A stretch of DNA of 64,000 nucleotides from Palsa-744 sp963734815 (GCA_963734815.1 CAVTIH010000003.1:248001-312000); one strand, 5' to 3'; shown: positions 7,161-15,878, numbered from the stretch's first letter. The notes: generated by a model from the letters alone, not told the origin. Numbers and translations: made by a program.

Positions 7161-8429
7161 TCATGCGGCGGGGACCGCCGCCCGCTCGCCGATCTCCGAT
7201 CGGCCCTCTCCGTGCTGCTCCCAATGGCCCACGGTGCGGCGCAGCTGGAAGTAGGCGATCGCTCCCGGGATGCTCGGCAGCCAGAACGCCAGCAGGCGAT
7301 ACGTCAGCACCGCGATCAACGCCAGCTCGCCGCCCACCCCGAAGGCCACCAGCGCCCCGATCATCCCGCCATCCACCCCCCCGATGCCGCCGGGCAACGG
7401 CAGCAGGTTGGCGAGCATCCCCACAAAGTATGCCTGCACCAGCACCGCCACCGGCGGCGCCTCGCCGAAGGCGCGGAAGCAGGCGTACAGCACCGCCACG
7501 TTGAAGCCCCACCACGTGAGCACCCCGAACAGCGCCCATTCCGGGTGGCGCAGCTTCCGCAAGGCGAAGCGCGCCCCACCCGATGTCGCTGCCGTGGCCG
7601 TCGCAAACCTACCCAGCAGGTGCACCACCCGCTGGCCGATCCGCGACCGGCGCCGGCGCTCCAGCTGTTTCAGACGCTGCTCCAAGTCGCGCGGCACGAA
7701 GGCGAGAGCAAAAATCGCTACCAGACCCACGGCCCCCACGATCGCCGGGACGATCGTGATCGCGAACGGGTGCGGGCCGGGGAACACACCCGTGTACAGG
7801 CCCACCCCGCACACAACCAGCGCCGCCATGTACACCCCGTAGAGCAGCACGAGGAAGGCGATCATCCGCTGCGCGACCTCGCGGCTCTCCATTCCCGAGC
7901 GCCGCAGCGACCACGCGGTCACCGCCACCCCGCCCGCACCGCCAGCCGCGAACAGGCGCGTCGCCGCCAGCCCCGCCATCGTGATCTGGTAGCTGTGGCG
8001 CCAGTGGATCGGCGAGCCCTTGGGCACGTGCACGCCCTGGAAGATCGCGATGTAGCTGGCCACTGACACGACCTCCACGATCACCGCCACCGCAATCCAC
8101 CACGCGTCGCCTTCGTTGAGGCGGTCCCAGGTGTGCTTCACGCCCCCCAGCTGCGGCAACACGAAGTACAGGAATGCCAACGCCGCCAGCACGAAGGTCC
8201 CGAACAGCAGCATCCGCCGGCCGGTGAGGCGCACGCGCAGCATCTCTTCGTGGCTCGGCCCTTGGTCTGGCTGGTTGGTGTGCCGCGGTGTGATCCGCCC
8301 GGGCCGGACGTCCGCGAGCCTCCCGCCGGAGCGAGCGCCCGCAAGCCCCCCGTCCGGAGAGGCAGGCGCTCTCATCCGGCCGCCGTCGGCGCCCACGGCG
8401 CCCGCCGGCTTAGCCTGCAGCATGGCCAT
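7161..8429 (-). CDS. Flippase-like integral membrane protein (lysylphosphatidylglycerol synthase TM region / UPF0104 family)
   Basis: The 422-residue protein has about eight hydrophobic segments after an N-terminal polar region of about 75 residues rich in Gly, Ala and Arg. Family hallmarks include the segment before QGVHVP, the AGGAGGVAVTAWSLRRSGM loop, and the C-terminal LPLPGGIGGVDGGMIGALVAFGV motif followed by LTYRLLAFWLPSIPGAI. Such proteins are the membrane half of MprF-type phospholipid flippases, and stand-alone members are thought to move polyprenyl or glycolipid substrates. The start ATG 8429 has AAGGAG six bases upstream; the frame is open to 8522 but would run into the upstream gene. 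It sits downstream of a PAP2-type gene and upstream of a glycosyltransferase, which suggests lipid or glycan metabolism. Confidence 0.85.
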   Translation of the reverse strand: MAMLQAKPAGAVGADGGRMRAPASPDGGLAGARSGGRLADVRPGRITPRHTNQPDQGPSHEEMLRVRLTGRRMLLFGTFVLAALAFLYFVLPQLGGVKHTWDRLNEGDAWWIAVAVIVEVVSVASYIAIFQGVHVPKGSPIHWRHSYQITMAGLAATRLFAAGGAGGVAVTAWSLRRSGMESREVAQRMIAFLVLLYGVYMAALVVCGVGLYTGVFPGPHPFAITIVPAIVGAVGLVAIFALAFVPRDLEQRLKQLERRRRSRIGQRVVHLLGRFATATAATSGGARFALRKLRHPEWALFGVLTWWGFNVAVLYACFRAFGEAPPVAVLVQAYFVGMLANLLPLPGGIGGVDGGMIGALVAFGVGGELALIAVLTYRLLAFWLPSIPGAIAYFQLRRTVGHWEQHGEGRSEIGERAAVPAA

Positions 8430-8502
8430 CCCACTCTCCTTCGACACCCCACCGCCTCGCCCCTGCGTGCCGTCCCCCGGGCACAGGCCCACGCCCGCGT
8501 CT

Positions 8503-9468
8503 CTACCGGGCATGTCCGTCACCGTGCGCCATCGCCTCGAGCGCCGCCACCGCGTGCGCGCCGAGGCTGACTGCCGGGGCCGCCCGCGGCGCCAGGCGGC
8601 GCACCGCGATCGTCAGCGCCGCCCCTCCGAGCAGGTCTGCGACGTAATGCTCTCCGAGGTACACCAGCGCGAACCCCAGCGTCGAGGCGTACGCCCACCC
8701 CACGGCGCCGGCCACCGGGCCGCTCTCGCTGAGCAGCAGCGCAGCCATCACAGATGTGGCGAAATGCAGCGAGGGCATCGCAGCTAGGGGGTTGCCTCCA
8801 AACACACTGTAGAGAGGACCCCAGCCGTCACGCCAGAACGACTCTCCGTACTCGACCATCATCCGCCGCACGTCGATCATCCGATGCGCCGCATACCACG
8901 GCGGTGCCGTCGGCAGCACCCAGTAGATCATTGCGCCGATGTCGAACACCGCATAGGTAAGCGTCGCCGCCCGATCGAAGCGCTTCGGGTGGCACAGCAT
9001 GATGTACACCAGCGCGCCGTGGGGCACCATGAACCACGACCAGTGAGCCCACACCAGCACCTTGTCGAGCGTCTGCCACTCGGGGCCATTCGGGCCGACC
9101 CGCGCGAGTCGGCGCTGCAGGCGCGTGGTGGGGAGCTCCCCGAAACCAAGCGTGTGGTCGATCGCGATCGGATAGTCGACGTGCACCCGCCGCGCCTGCT
9201 CGGTCGGATTGTCGTGCGGCGACTTGTACGCCGCCACGTACGCCCACATCTGCAGACAGCACGTCGCCACGTCTCGCGTGCGCGATCGGGGCATCGCGAC
9301 ACACAGACCAACCGGTGCGCAGAAAGCAATCGTCTGCATCGCCAGCGGCGGCGCCTTCACGCTTCTGCGCAGGACCGGCGCCAGCACCCCTGCTGCCACC
9401 ACTCCCCATGCGGTTGCTCTGATCGCCCTCCTCCTCCGCACAGGGCCGGAAGTATATGAGCCGATCAC
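8503..9468 (-). CDS. PAP2-superfamily membrane phosphatase/transferase
   Basis: About 321 residues with several hydrophobic segments. The C-terminal half carries PAP2 catalytic motifs: MPSLHFATSV (PSxH) and LGEHYVADLLGG (H-Y-x3-D), with the first, variable motif possibly in the region around HPKRF. Members dephosphorylate lipid phosphates or transfer phospho-headgroups (for example inositol-phosphorylceramide synthase-like enzymes, which share the PSLH...HYxxD pair and the long loop seen here). The start is unsure: GTG 9468 lies 20 bases after the upstream stop without a good ribosome site. Position between an amidotransferase gene and a flippase-like gene on the same strand suggests co-transcription. 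Confidence 0.8.
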   Translation of the reverse strand: MIGSYTSGPVRRRRAIRATAWGVVAAGVLAPVLRRSVKAPPLAMQTIAFCAPVGLCVAMPRSRTRDVATCCLQMWAYVAAYKSPHDNPTEQARRVHVDYPIAIDHTLGFGELPTTRLQRRLARVGPNGPEWQTLDKVLVWAHWSWFMVPHGALVYIMLCHPKRFDRAATLTYAVFDIGAMIYWVLPTAPPWYAAHRMIDVRRMMVEYGESFWRDGWGPLYSVFGGNPLAAMPSLHFATSVMAALLLSESGPVAGAVGWAYASTLGFALVYLGEHYVADLLGGAALTIAVRRLAPRAAPAVSLGAHAVAALEAMAHGDGHAR

Positions 9469-9488
9469 CGGTCGCCCAGAGGAGCGGA

Positions 9489-10268
9489 TCAGCTGTTGCT
9501 CAGAGCCGCGTGCACAACCTCGGGCGCCTTGCCCCGCGCCGCCGCCACCAGCGCGCCGACGATCGGACTCGTCGCATCGGCCTCCGGATGCCACTGCACG
9601 CCGAGCACGAAATGCCGGGCGGAGTCGGCGGATGAGCCGTCCCCCTCCAGCTCGATCGCCTCCGGCAGACCATCCAGTGTGGAGGTGGCGCTCACCACCA
9701 GGCCCTCCCCGAGACGATCCACCCCCTGATGGTGGTGGGACTTGGTCGCGTGGCGCGCCTCACCCACCACCCGCGCCACCAGCGAGCCATCCTGGAGCAG
9801 CACGTCGTGGTCGGCGTCGTCGAAGCTGCCCGCCACGCGGCAGTGCTCGTGGTGCCCGAAGCACTCGGGGAGGTGCTGCAACAGCGTGCCTCCGTACGCC
9901 ACGTTGATCAGCTGCATTCCCCGGCAGATCCCCAGCACCGGCAGCTCCCGCGCGATCGCGGCACGCACCAGCGCGATCTCGAAGGCGTCGCGCTCGGGCA
10001 CGGTGCTCATCGTCTCCTCGTGGCGCGGCTCGCCGTAGGCGGCGGGGTCGATGTCGGCGCCTCCCGCCAACACCATCCCGTCGAGCAGGTCCAGCACCTC
10101 GCTCGGGTGCCCCACCAGCACTGGATCGGGCGGGATCATCACCGCCAGCCCGCCCGCGGCCTGCACCGCCTCGACGTAGTTACGGGGCAACAGCGCCGCC
10201 TCCTGGTCCCACACGCTCCAGCGAGCGCGCTCCAGGGCGGTGCATATTCCGATCACGGGGCGTGCCAT
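9489..10268 (-). CDS. Class-I glutamine amidotransferase / gamma-glutamyl-GABA hydrolase-like (peptidase C26)
   Basis: The 259-residue protein begins MARPVIGICTALERARW and has the complete C26 triad context: nucleophile Cys in GICRGMQLINVAYGG, a conserved HHHQGVDRLG segment, and His/Glu in GVQWHPEAD. PuuD-type enzymes release GABA or glutamate from gamma-glutamyl compounds in polyamine breakdown; other members act on different gamma-glutamyl amides, and no polyamine genes lie nearby. ATG 10268 is chosen because it gives the standard family N-terminus; ATG 10277 is three codons earlier. The gene is divergent from the enoyl-CoA hydratase gene, with a shared 64-base intergenic region. Confidence 0.88.
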   Translation of the reverse strand: MARPVIGICTALERARWSVWDQEAALLPRNYVEAVQAAGGLAVMIPPDPVLVGHPSEVLDLLDGMVLAGGADIDPAAYGEPRHEETMSTVPERDAFEIALVRAAIARELPVLGICRGMQLINVAYGGTLLQHLPECFGHHEHCRVAGSFDDADHDVLLQDGSLVARVVGEARHATKSHHHQGVDRLGEGLVVSATSTLDGLPEAIELEGDGSSADSARHFVLGVQWHPEADATSPIVGALVAAARGKAPEVVHAALSNS

Positions 10269-10332
10269 CCTCACCATAGGATGCCAGGCCACACCGCAAG
10301 CCCGCAAGCCCAGCACGCACAGAGGAGCCGCA

Positions 10333-11163
10333 ATGAGCGATACCGACACCAGCGCCAGCGCCAGCACCGCTTTTGAGACAGTCAACCTGTCGATCGACTC
10401 TGATGGGGTCGCCACGATCGAGCTCAACCGCCCGCAGGCGCTGAACGCGTGGAACCAGCAGTTCGGCCGCGACCTGCTCGCCGCGCTGCGCCAGGCGGGG
10501 GAGGACGAGGCGGCGCGCGCCGTGATGATCACGGGTGCCGGGCGCGCCTTCTCCTCCGGCGCCGACCTGAAGGACCTCGGCGTCGAGATGACCCCCGAGG
10601 GTCGGCCCAACGTCTACAAGGTGCTGACCGAGCGCTACCACCCGATCATGCATGCGATCCGCGAGCTGCCGCTGCCAGTGCTCGCCTGCGTCAACGGCCC
10701 CGCCGCCGGCATCGGCTGCTCGCTGGCGCTCTGCTGCGACCTCGTGATCGCCGCGCAGAGCTCCTACTTCCTGCTCGCCTTCGTCAACATCGGCCTGGTG
10801 CCCGACGGGGGCTCCTCGCTGTTCGTTCCCACCCGCGTGGGGATGGCGCGCGCCGCCGAGATGGCGATGCTCGGCGAACGCATCCCCGCCCCGCAGGCGC
10901 TTGAGTGGGGGTTGATCAACCGCGTCGTCCCCGACGAGCAGCTCGCCGCGGAGGCAGGCGCACTCGCAAGTCGCCTCGCAGCCGGGCCGACGAGCTCCTA
11001 CGCCGGCTCCAAGCGCCTGCTCAACAGCTGGCTGTACGCGCGCATGGACGAGCAGCTCGAGCTCGAGGCCCAGCTTCAGCAGGAGAAGGCGGGCAGCGAC
11101 GATTTCGTCGAGGGCGCCACGGCGTTCGTGGAGAAGCGCCCAGCCCGGTTTGCGGGCCGGTAG
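10333..11163 (+). CDS. Enoyl-CoA hydratase/isomerase family protein
   Basis: This 276-residue crotonase-fold protein starts at ATG 10333 behind AGAGGAG. The oxyanion-hole segments are present (AGRAFSSGADLKDLG and NGPAAGIGCSLALCCDL) along with FVNIGLVPDGGSS. In hydratases the second loop normally reads GGGCELAL, its Glu being a catalytic acid/base; here Ser takes that place, and the following loop has Asp. This pattern resembles PaaG-type isomerases and other crotonases that use an Asp instead. So it is an acyl-CoA-converting enzyme, but a plain 2-enoyl-CoA hydratase reaction should not be assumed. It is the only gene of this pathway here apart from the acyl-CoA ligase and MaoC-type genes elsewhere in the window. 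Confidence 0.88.
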   Translation: MSDTDTSASASTAFETVNLSIDSDGVATIELNRPQALNAWNQQFGRDLLAALRQAGEDEAARAVMITGAGRAFSSGADLKDLGVEMTPEGRPNVYKVLTERYHPIMHAIRELPLPVLACVNGPAAGIGCSLALCCDLVIAAQSSYFLLAFVNIGLVPDGGSSLFVPTRVGMARAAEMAMLGERIPAPQALEWGLINRVVPDEQLAAEAGALASRLAAGPTSSYAGSKRLLNSWLYARMDEQLELEAQLQQEKAGSDDFVEGATAFVEKRPARFAGR

Positions 11164-11247
11164 AAGACCCGCCACAGACCGCCAAATCGCTCGTGGCAAA
11201 CGTCATCAAGCGCGTTCCGCCCAAGCCTGAATAGAATCCCGACCGCC

Positions 11248-12099
11248 TTGAACCACCTCCTGCCCACAACCCTCGCGTCCTTCTCGTCCCTCTTTGTCCC
11301 GAAGTCGGGGGGCTCGCCGAACGCCGACCAAATCGACAGCCTTTACAAGATCACGCTGTACATCGCGCTCGTGATCTTCGTGTCGGTCGAGGGGGCGCTC
11401 GGATATGCGCTCTGGAAGTTCCGCAAGCGCAAGGGCGCGGTGGCGGCCCAGATCCACGGCAACACGCGCCTGGAGATCGGCTGGACCCTAGGAGCGGCGC
11501 TGATCCTGGTCGTGCTCTCGGTGCTCACCTTCGTCAAGCTCTCCTCCATCCAGGACCCCCCCAACTCGAGCGCCGGCGGCGACGCGCTGGGCGCGGAAAG
11601 CGGCGAGCTGTATGCCACCGCCGACAAGCACCTGCCGCCGAACAGCAAATCGCTGGAAATCCAGGTCGTCGGCCGCCAGTTCATCTGGCAGTACGTCTAC
11701 CCCGGCGCCACCAACCACGACGGCCTGGGGGCACCCTACGCCTACACGGAAATGGTCGTCCCCACGAAAACCACCGTGACGCTCGACATCGTCTCCTCCG
11801 ACGTCGTGCACTCATGGTGGATTCCCGCGCTCGGAGGCAAGTACCAGGCGATCCCCGGCTACCACAACTACGGCTGGTTCAAGATCAACAAGCCAGGCGT
11901 CTACCGCGGGCAGTGCGCCAACCTCTGCGGTCGCGGTCACGCCCGCATGGTCGCGACCGTGCACGCCGAGGAACCGGCCGAATTCGACATCTGGCTGGCC
12001 AACCAGAAGCGGATGCTCGAAGAAGCCCAGGGCGACGCCGCCAAAGAACGGACGGCGCTCAACTCCCGTACCGGACCTGAACAGGTCGAGAACCCCTGA
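11248..12099 (+). CDS. coxB: Cytochrome c oxidase subunit II, first copy
   Basis: The 283-residue subunit has two transmembrane helices (about residues 33-55 and 78-98) and a periplasmic-side cupredoxin domain. The binuclear CuA site is intact: His in VVHSWWIPALGG, then GQCANLCGRGHARM supplying Cys, Cys, His and Met. It accepts electrons from cytochrome c and passes them to haem a in subunit I. A TTG at 11248 is the only usable start downstream of the nearest in-frame barrier, with no ATG or GTG between; a poor ribosome site makes the exact start uncertain. It is followed after 23 bases by ctaD, so the genes form an operon. Confidence 0.95.
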   Translation: MNHLLPTTLASFSSLFVPKSGGSPNADQIDSLYKITLYIALVIFVSVEGALGYALWKFRKRKGAVAAQIHGNTRLEIGWTLGAALILVVLSVLTFVKLSSIQDPPNSSAGGDALGAESGELYATADKHLPPNSKSLEIQVVGRQFIWQYVYPGATNHDGLGAPYAYTEMVVPTKTTVTLDIVSSDVVHSWWIPALGGKYQAIPGYHNYGWFKINKPGVYRGQCANLCGRGHARMVATVHAEEPAEFDIWLANQKRMLEEAQGDAAKERTALNSRTGPEQVENP

Positions 12100-12122
12100 T
12101 CCGAGAAAGCAAGCAACCGATC

Positions 12123-13826
12123 ATGGCCACCTACGCAGCCCCCGCACCCCAGGTAGTCGCCCACCGCGTCGATCGCGAGGAGCGCGGCTTCATCAGCTGG
12201 CTCACGACCACCGATCACAAGCGGATCGGGATCATGTACATGGTCCTCACGTTCGTGTTCTTCATCCTCGGCGGCGTCGAGGCGCTGATGATCCGCCTGC
12301 AGCTGGGAGCCCCCGAGAACACGCTGGTCGCCCCCCAGACCTACAACCAGCTGTTCACGATGCACGGCACGACGATGATCTTCCTGTTCGTCGTGCCGAT
12401 GATGGCGGGCCTGGCCAACTACTTCCTGCCGCTGATGATCGGCGCGCGCGACATGGCCTTCCCGCGCCTGAACGCGCTCTCCTTCTGGCTGCTGCTGGCC
12501 GGCGGGATCGTCTTCTACGCCTCGATCTTCTGGAACCCCCCGGAAGCGGGCTGGACCAGCTACCCGCCGCTCTCCAACGCCTTCTTCTCCCCCGGCGGCG
12601 GCCAGGACGCTTGGATCTACCTGATCCACCTCACCGGGCTCTCCTCGCTGGTGGGGGCCATCAACTTCTACGTGACGGTCGCCAACATGCGCGCGCCGGG
12701 GATGAGCTGGGGCCGCCTGCCGCTGTTCATCTGGGCGATCCTCACCTACTCGGTGCTGCTGATCTTCGCACTGCCGGTGATCGCAGCCGCGGTCACGATG
12801 CTGCTCACCGACCGCCACTTCGGCACCCACTTCTTCGACGCCGCGCAGGGCGGCTCGCCGCTGCTGTGGCAGGACCTCTTCTGGTTCTTCGGGCACCCCG
12901 AGGTCTACATCATGGTGCTGCCAGCATTTGGGGTCGTCTCCGAGGTCCTGCCGGTGTTCTCGCGCAAGCCGATCTTCGGCTACAAGGCGATCGCCGCCTC
13001 CACCGCGGCGATCGGGTTCCTCGGCTTCCTCGTATGGGCACACCACATGTTCACCACGCCGCTGCCCGCGGCGATCATCGATTTCGCGATGCTCAGCTCG
13101 ATGCTGATCGCGATCCCGACCGGCGTGAAGATCTTCAACTGGATCGGCACACTGTGGCGAGGAACAATCGAATTCAAGACGCCGCTTTTGTTCTGCGTGG
13201 GCTTCATCGCGATATTCATCATCGGCGGCATCTCCGGCGTGTTCCTCGCGATCTTCCCGGTGGATTGGCAGCTCAACGAAACGTACTTCGTGGTGGCGCA
13301 CATCCACTTCGTGCTGGTGGGCGGGGCGGTGATGCCGATCTTCGCGGCGATCTACTACTGGTTCCCCAAGATCACGGGGCGGATGCTGAACGAAGGGCTC
13401 GGCAAGCTCAGCTTCTGGCTGATGTTCTGGGGCATCCTCGTGACCTTCATGATCCAGCACGCGATCGGTCTCGAAGGGATGCCGCGGCGGGTGTACGAGT
13501 ACGAAAACGTCGGCCACCTCGCGCTCTACAACCAGATCTCGACGGTCGGCTCCTTCATCCTCGCCGCCGGGGTGCTGGTTACGGTCGTCAATGTCCTGCG
13601 CAGCCTCAAGCGGGGCGCGATCGCCGGGCCCGACCCGTGGAAAGCGAACACGCTGGAGTGGTTCACCACCTCTCCCCCGGCCGTCAACAACTTCGACACG
13701 ATCCCGCGCGTGCGCTCAGCCGAACCGATGAAGGACATCCGCCTGGAGATCGAGCGACGTACCTCGGCAGAGCCGGCGCCCGGCCATGCCACCGTGCCCG
13801 TCGGCGCCACCCAGGTGGGCGTGTAG
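12123..13826 (+). CDS. ctaD: Cytochrome c oxidase subunit I, A1-type haem-copper oxidase
   Basis: The 567-residue catalytic subunit with twelve transmembrane helices reduces O2 to water and pumps protons. Ligands are all present: His81 in MHGTTMIF (haem a), His258 and Tyr262 in GHPEVYIMV (CuB and cross-linked Tyr), His307-His308 in WAHHMF (CuB), and His393/His395 in AHIHFVL (haem a3 and a). Glu260 of GHPEVY is the end of the D proton channel, and the loop GARDMAFPRLNA provides its entry residues, so this is an A1-type enzyme. ATG 12123 follows coxB closely. A second, different subunit I is encoded at 17008. Confidence 0.97.
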   Translation: MATYAAPAPQVVAHRVDREERGFISWLTTTDHKRIGIMYMVLTFVFFILGGVEALMIRLQLGAPENTLVAPQTYNQLFTMHGTTMIFLFVVPMMAGLANYFLPLMIGARDMAFPRLNALSFWLLLAGGIVFYASIFWNPPEAGWTSYPPLSNAFFSPGGGQDAWIYLIHLTGLSSLVGAINFYVTVANMRAPGMSWGRLPLFIWAILTYSVLLIFALPVIAAAVTMLLTDRHFGTHFFDAAQGGSPLLWQDLFWFFGHPEVYIMVLPAFGVVSEVLPVFSRKPIFGYKAIAASTAAIGFLGFLVWAHHMFTTPLPAAIIDFAMLSSMLIAIPTGVKIFNWIGTLWRGTIEFKTPLLFCVGFIAIFIIGGISGVFLAIFPVDWQLNETYFVVAHIHFVLVGGAVMPIFAAIYYWFPKITGRMLNEGLGKLSFWLMFWGILVTFMIQHAIGLEGMPRRVYEYENVGHLALYNQISTVGSFILAAGVLVTVVNVLRSLKRGAIAGPDPWKANTLEWFTTSPPAVNNFDTIPRVRSAEPMKDIRLEIERRTSAEPAPGHATVPVGATQVGV

Positions 13827-13862
13827 CACCTTGCACGCTCCGCTGACTTAGACTCCCCTGCG

Positions 13863-14768
13863 ATGGAGGGCTCGTCCGCACCGCTCACGCTCGCCGCGGC
13901 ACCGCGCAGCCTCCAGCTGCTCCGTGACTACCTGGAGCTGACCAAGCCGAAGGTGCAGTCGCTGCTGCTGCTGACGACGATCACCACGATGTACGTGGCG
14001 GGCGACCCCTCGGTGCTGTTGGTCGCGCTCACCTGCCTCGGCGGCTACCTCTCCGCGGGCGGTGCGGGAGCCGTCAACCACTGGTTCGACCGCGACATCG
14101 ACGCACGCATGGCGCGCACCGCCACGCGCCCGATCCCCGCTGGGAGGATCGCCCCCACCGCCGCGTTGACGTTCGGCTGCTGCCTGGCGGCGCTCTCGTT
14201 TCTGGAGCTCTCATTGGCGGTCAACGTGCTGGCGGCCAGTCTCGCATTCGCCGGCTTCCTCGGCTACGTGCTGGTGTACACCGTGTGGCTGAAGCGCCGC
14301 ACCCCGCAGAACATCGTGATCGGCGGTGCCGCTGGCGCGGTGCCGCCGCTGGTCGGATGGGCCGCCGTGACGGGCTCGATCAGCGCCACCGCGGTGCTGC
14401 TGTTCTTCATCGTGTTCTTCTGGACCCCGCCGCACTTCTGGGCGCTGTCGCTGCTGATGAAGGAGGAGTACGAGAAGGTCGGCGTGCCGATGCTGCCGGT
14501 TGTGCGCGGGGAGGCCGAGACGCGCCGGCAGATCCTGCTGTATTCCGTACTGCTGTACGCGGTCACGCAGCTGCCGTTCTGCGCCGGGGGCTTCGGGGGG
14601 ATCTATCTGGTGGCCTCGCTGATCCTCGGCCTCGGCTTCATCGGCGGCGCCGTGCGCCTCTACCGCCGGGCCGATCGACGCAGCGCACTTCAGCTATACC
14701 TCTTCTCGCTGGTCTACCTGGCGCTGCTGTTCAGCGCGATGGTGCTTGACGCCCGGCTTTCGCTATAG
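13863..14768 (+). CDS. ctaB: Protoheme IX farnesyltransferase (haem O synthase)
   Basis: This UbiA-family membrane prenyltransferase of 301 residues attaches a farnesyl group to haem B, making haem O on the way to the haem A of the neighbouring oxidases. The first Asp-rich motif is seen as NHWFDRDIDARMARTATRP. The second conserved loop reads PPHFWALSLLMKEEYEKVGVPMLP, with the basic residues usual for this enzyme. About nine hydrophobic helices are visible. The gene starts 36 bases after ctaD, and 11 bases separate its stop from the next small membrane protein gene, consistent with one respiratory operon. Confidence 0.95.
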   Translation: MEGSSAPLTLAAAPRSLQLLRDYLELTKPKVQSLLLLTTITTMYVAGDPSVLLVALTCLGGYLSAGGAGAVNHWFDRDIDARMARTATRPIPAGRIAPTAALTFGCCLAALSFLELSLAVNVLAASLAFAGFLGYVLVYTVWLKRRTPQNIVIGGAAGAVPPLVGWAAVTGSISATAVLLFFIVFFWTPPHFWALSLLMKEEYEKVGVPMLPVVRGEAETRRQILLYSVLLYAVTQLPFCAGGFGGIYLVASLILGLGFIGGAVRLYRRADRRSALQLYLFSLVYLALLFSAMVLDARLSL

Positions 14769-14779
14769 ACTCCAGCCCA

Positions 14780-14890
14780 ATGGATCGCCGCCTCGCCCGC
14801 AAGAACATCCGTCTGGCTCTGATCGTGAGTGGGATCTGCCTGTTCATGTTCGGCATCACGTTCGTGGTCGCGGCCCTGTACGTCTCATGA
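14780..14890 (+). CDS. 36-residue single-pass membrane protein in the oxidase operon
   Basis: ATG 14780 to TGA 14890 encodes MDRRLARKNIRLALIVSGIC followed by LFMFGITFVVAALYVS: a basic N-terminus and one hydrophobic helix of about 24 residues ending at the C-terminus. It lies 11 bases after ctaB and 63 bases before the next oxidase-related gene, with the same strand and third-position GC bias. The predicted topology is N-in. A role as a small structural subunit or assembly factor of the first oxidase is inferred only from position; no family is recognised. Confidence 0.6.
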   Translation: MDRRLARKNIRLALIVSGICLFMFGITFVVAALYVS

Positions 14891-14953
14891 GCCGCCGGGC
14901 ATACATGGCGGCACTGGATCGGCGGGTCCGGAAAGCTCGCGGTGGAGGGCGGC

Positions 14954-15184
14954 ATGAGCCCACTCGATCCTGAGACCCCGCCCGTCGGCGAGGAGGTCCA
15001 CCTTCCCGGCCCGAGCCTCCTGCCGCTGCTGACCGCAGTCGGGATCACGCTCGCGCTGGTCGGTATCACGACGATGATCGAGCTGACCGTCGTCGGCGTG
15101 ATCCTCACGGTCTGGTCGGTGACCCGCTGGATCAAAGACACTCGGCGTGAAATCGACGAGCTCCCGCTCGAACATCACCACTGA
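14954..15184 (+). CDS. Small two-helix membrane protein, probable cytochrome c oxidase subunit IV-like
   Basis: The 76-residue protein starts at ATG 14954, five bases after GGAGG. Its sequence begins MSPLDPETPPVGEEVHLPGP and continues into a long hydrophobic region (SLLPLLTAVGITLALVGITT, then MIELTVVGVILTVWSVT) that can form two helices, closing with a charged tail ending LPLEHHH. Actinobacterial oxidases often carry a small fourth subunit of this size, and the PVGEE-LPGPSLLP opening is typical of those sequences as I recall them. It is the last gene of the coxB-ctaD-ctaB operon. Confidence 0.65.
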   Translation: MSPLDPETPPVGEEVHLPGPSLLPLLTAVGITLALVGITTMIELTVVGVILTVWSVTRWIKDTRREIDELPLEHHH

Positions 15185-15464
15185 GCCCCCCAAGGCTCGA
15201 CTCGCCCCCCCAAGGCTCGACTCGTCGCTGCTCCCGGTCCGGGAAATGCGCATCTTTTTGGGGCCCCAACCCTTTACTTTGTGAAGTGTTCTAGGCCGTT
15301 TTATAAGACATCCACCCGACGCGCCGACCGGTCGGCGAGGAAGCAGGGCAAGACATCTCGGCGGAGTGCCGCGCATGGCCCCTCATCCATGCGCGGCCCC
15401 ATGGCTGGTAGGCACCGTCACCCGCCGTCCCCCGGCGGCGGGTGGGCGGGCCACCATACCTCTC
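15185..15464. terminator. Hairpin-rich intergenic region between convergent genes
   Basis: The 280 bases between the small oxidase subunit (+) and the CBS-domain gene (-) hold no credible gene. They contain a direct repeat of CCCCCAAGGCTCGACTCG (two copies within 15186-15224), palindromes TTGGGGCCCCAA (15258-15269) and CGCCGACCGGTCGGCG (15322-15337), an 11-bp perfect stem (15368-15378 with 15387-15397, loop of 8) and a 9-bp perfect stem (15419-15427 with 15436-15444). The last two are probably terminators for the converging transcripts, although neither is followed by a T-run. Confidence 0.5.
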
Positions 15465-15878
15465 CTACCCCACCGCGGCGCTCGCCGGAACGGGACAGGC
15501 AGCCCCATCTGCGGTCCAGCAGCGCACGATGTCGCGAACGGAGAGGACACCAACGGTCTCCCCTCCCTCGACGACGATCAGGTGCCGGAAGCCGCCCCGC
15601 GTCATCGCGGCGGCGGCCTCCTCAAGCGACCAGTCGGGCGCGGCGTACACGGCCTCGCTGGTCAGGTGCTTGCCGACAAGCTCTTGGTCGGGGTCCTGCC
15701 CCGCACCGATCGAGTGCAGGATGTCGCGCTCGGTGATGATCCCGGGGCCGTTGCCCTCGGGGTCCATCACGATCGCAGCACCCACACTTCGCTGCGACAT
15801 CAGCCGCGCGGCGTCCCGCAGCGTGTGACGGGGGCCGGCCGTCACGATCATCGGACTCATCCCTTCATGCACCCGCAT
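15465..15878 (-). CDS. Two-CBS-domain protein
   Basis: The 137-residue protein starts at ATG 15878 with GGGAG upstream. It consists of two CBS motifs in tandem: MSPMIVTAGPRHTLRDAARLM to ITERDILHSIG, and YAAPDWSLEEAAAAMTRGGF to VLSVRDIVRCW. The pair forms a Bateman module that typically binds AMP, ATP or SAM, with the terminal (T/S)xRD aspartates (TERD and SVRD) contacting ribose. There is no attached enzyme or DNA-binding domain, so it is likely a stand-alone energy or nucleotide sensor. It lies between the two oxidase operons, on the opposite strand to both; a respiratory link is only suggested by that position. Confidence 0.85.
   Translation of the reverse strand: MRVHEGMSPMIVTAGPRHTLRDAARLMSQRSVGAAIVMDPEGNGPGIITERDILHSIGAGQDPDQELVGKHLTSEAVYAAPDWSLEEAAAAMTRGGFRHLIVVEGGETVGVLSVRDIVRCWTADGAACPVPASAAVG

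Noticed and set aside
11937..13517. Open frame of 526 codons on the minus strand opposite ctaD
   Set aside because: Shadow of subunit I with His/Asp/Arg-rich low-complexity translation; the plus-strand frame has all oxidase ligands.
14887..14973. 28-residue frame starting at ATG 14887, overlapping the small membrane protein stop
   Set aside because: It is Arg-rich, has no helix or homology, and overlaps the ribosome site and start of the better supported gene at 14954.
15270..15295. TTGTGAA-like half site near 15279 as a Rex (NADH) operator for the oxidase operon
   Set aside because: Only one half matches, the second half is degenerate, and it lies downstream of the operon rather than upstream.
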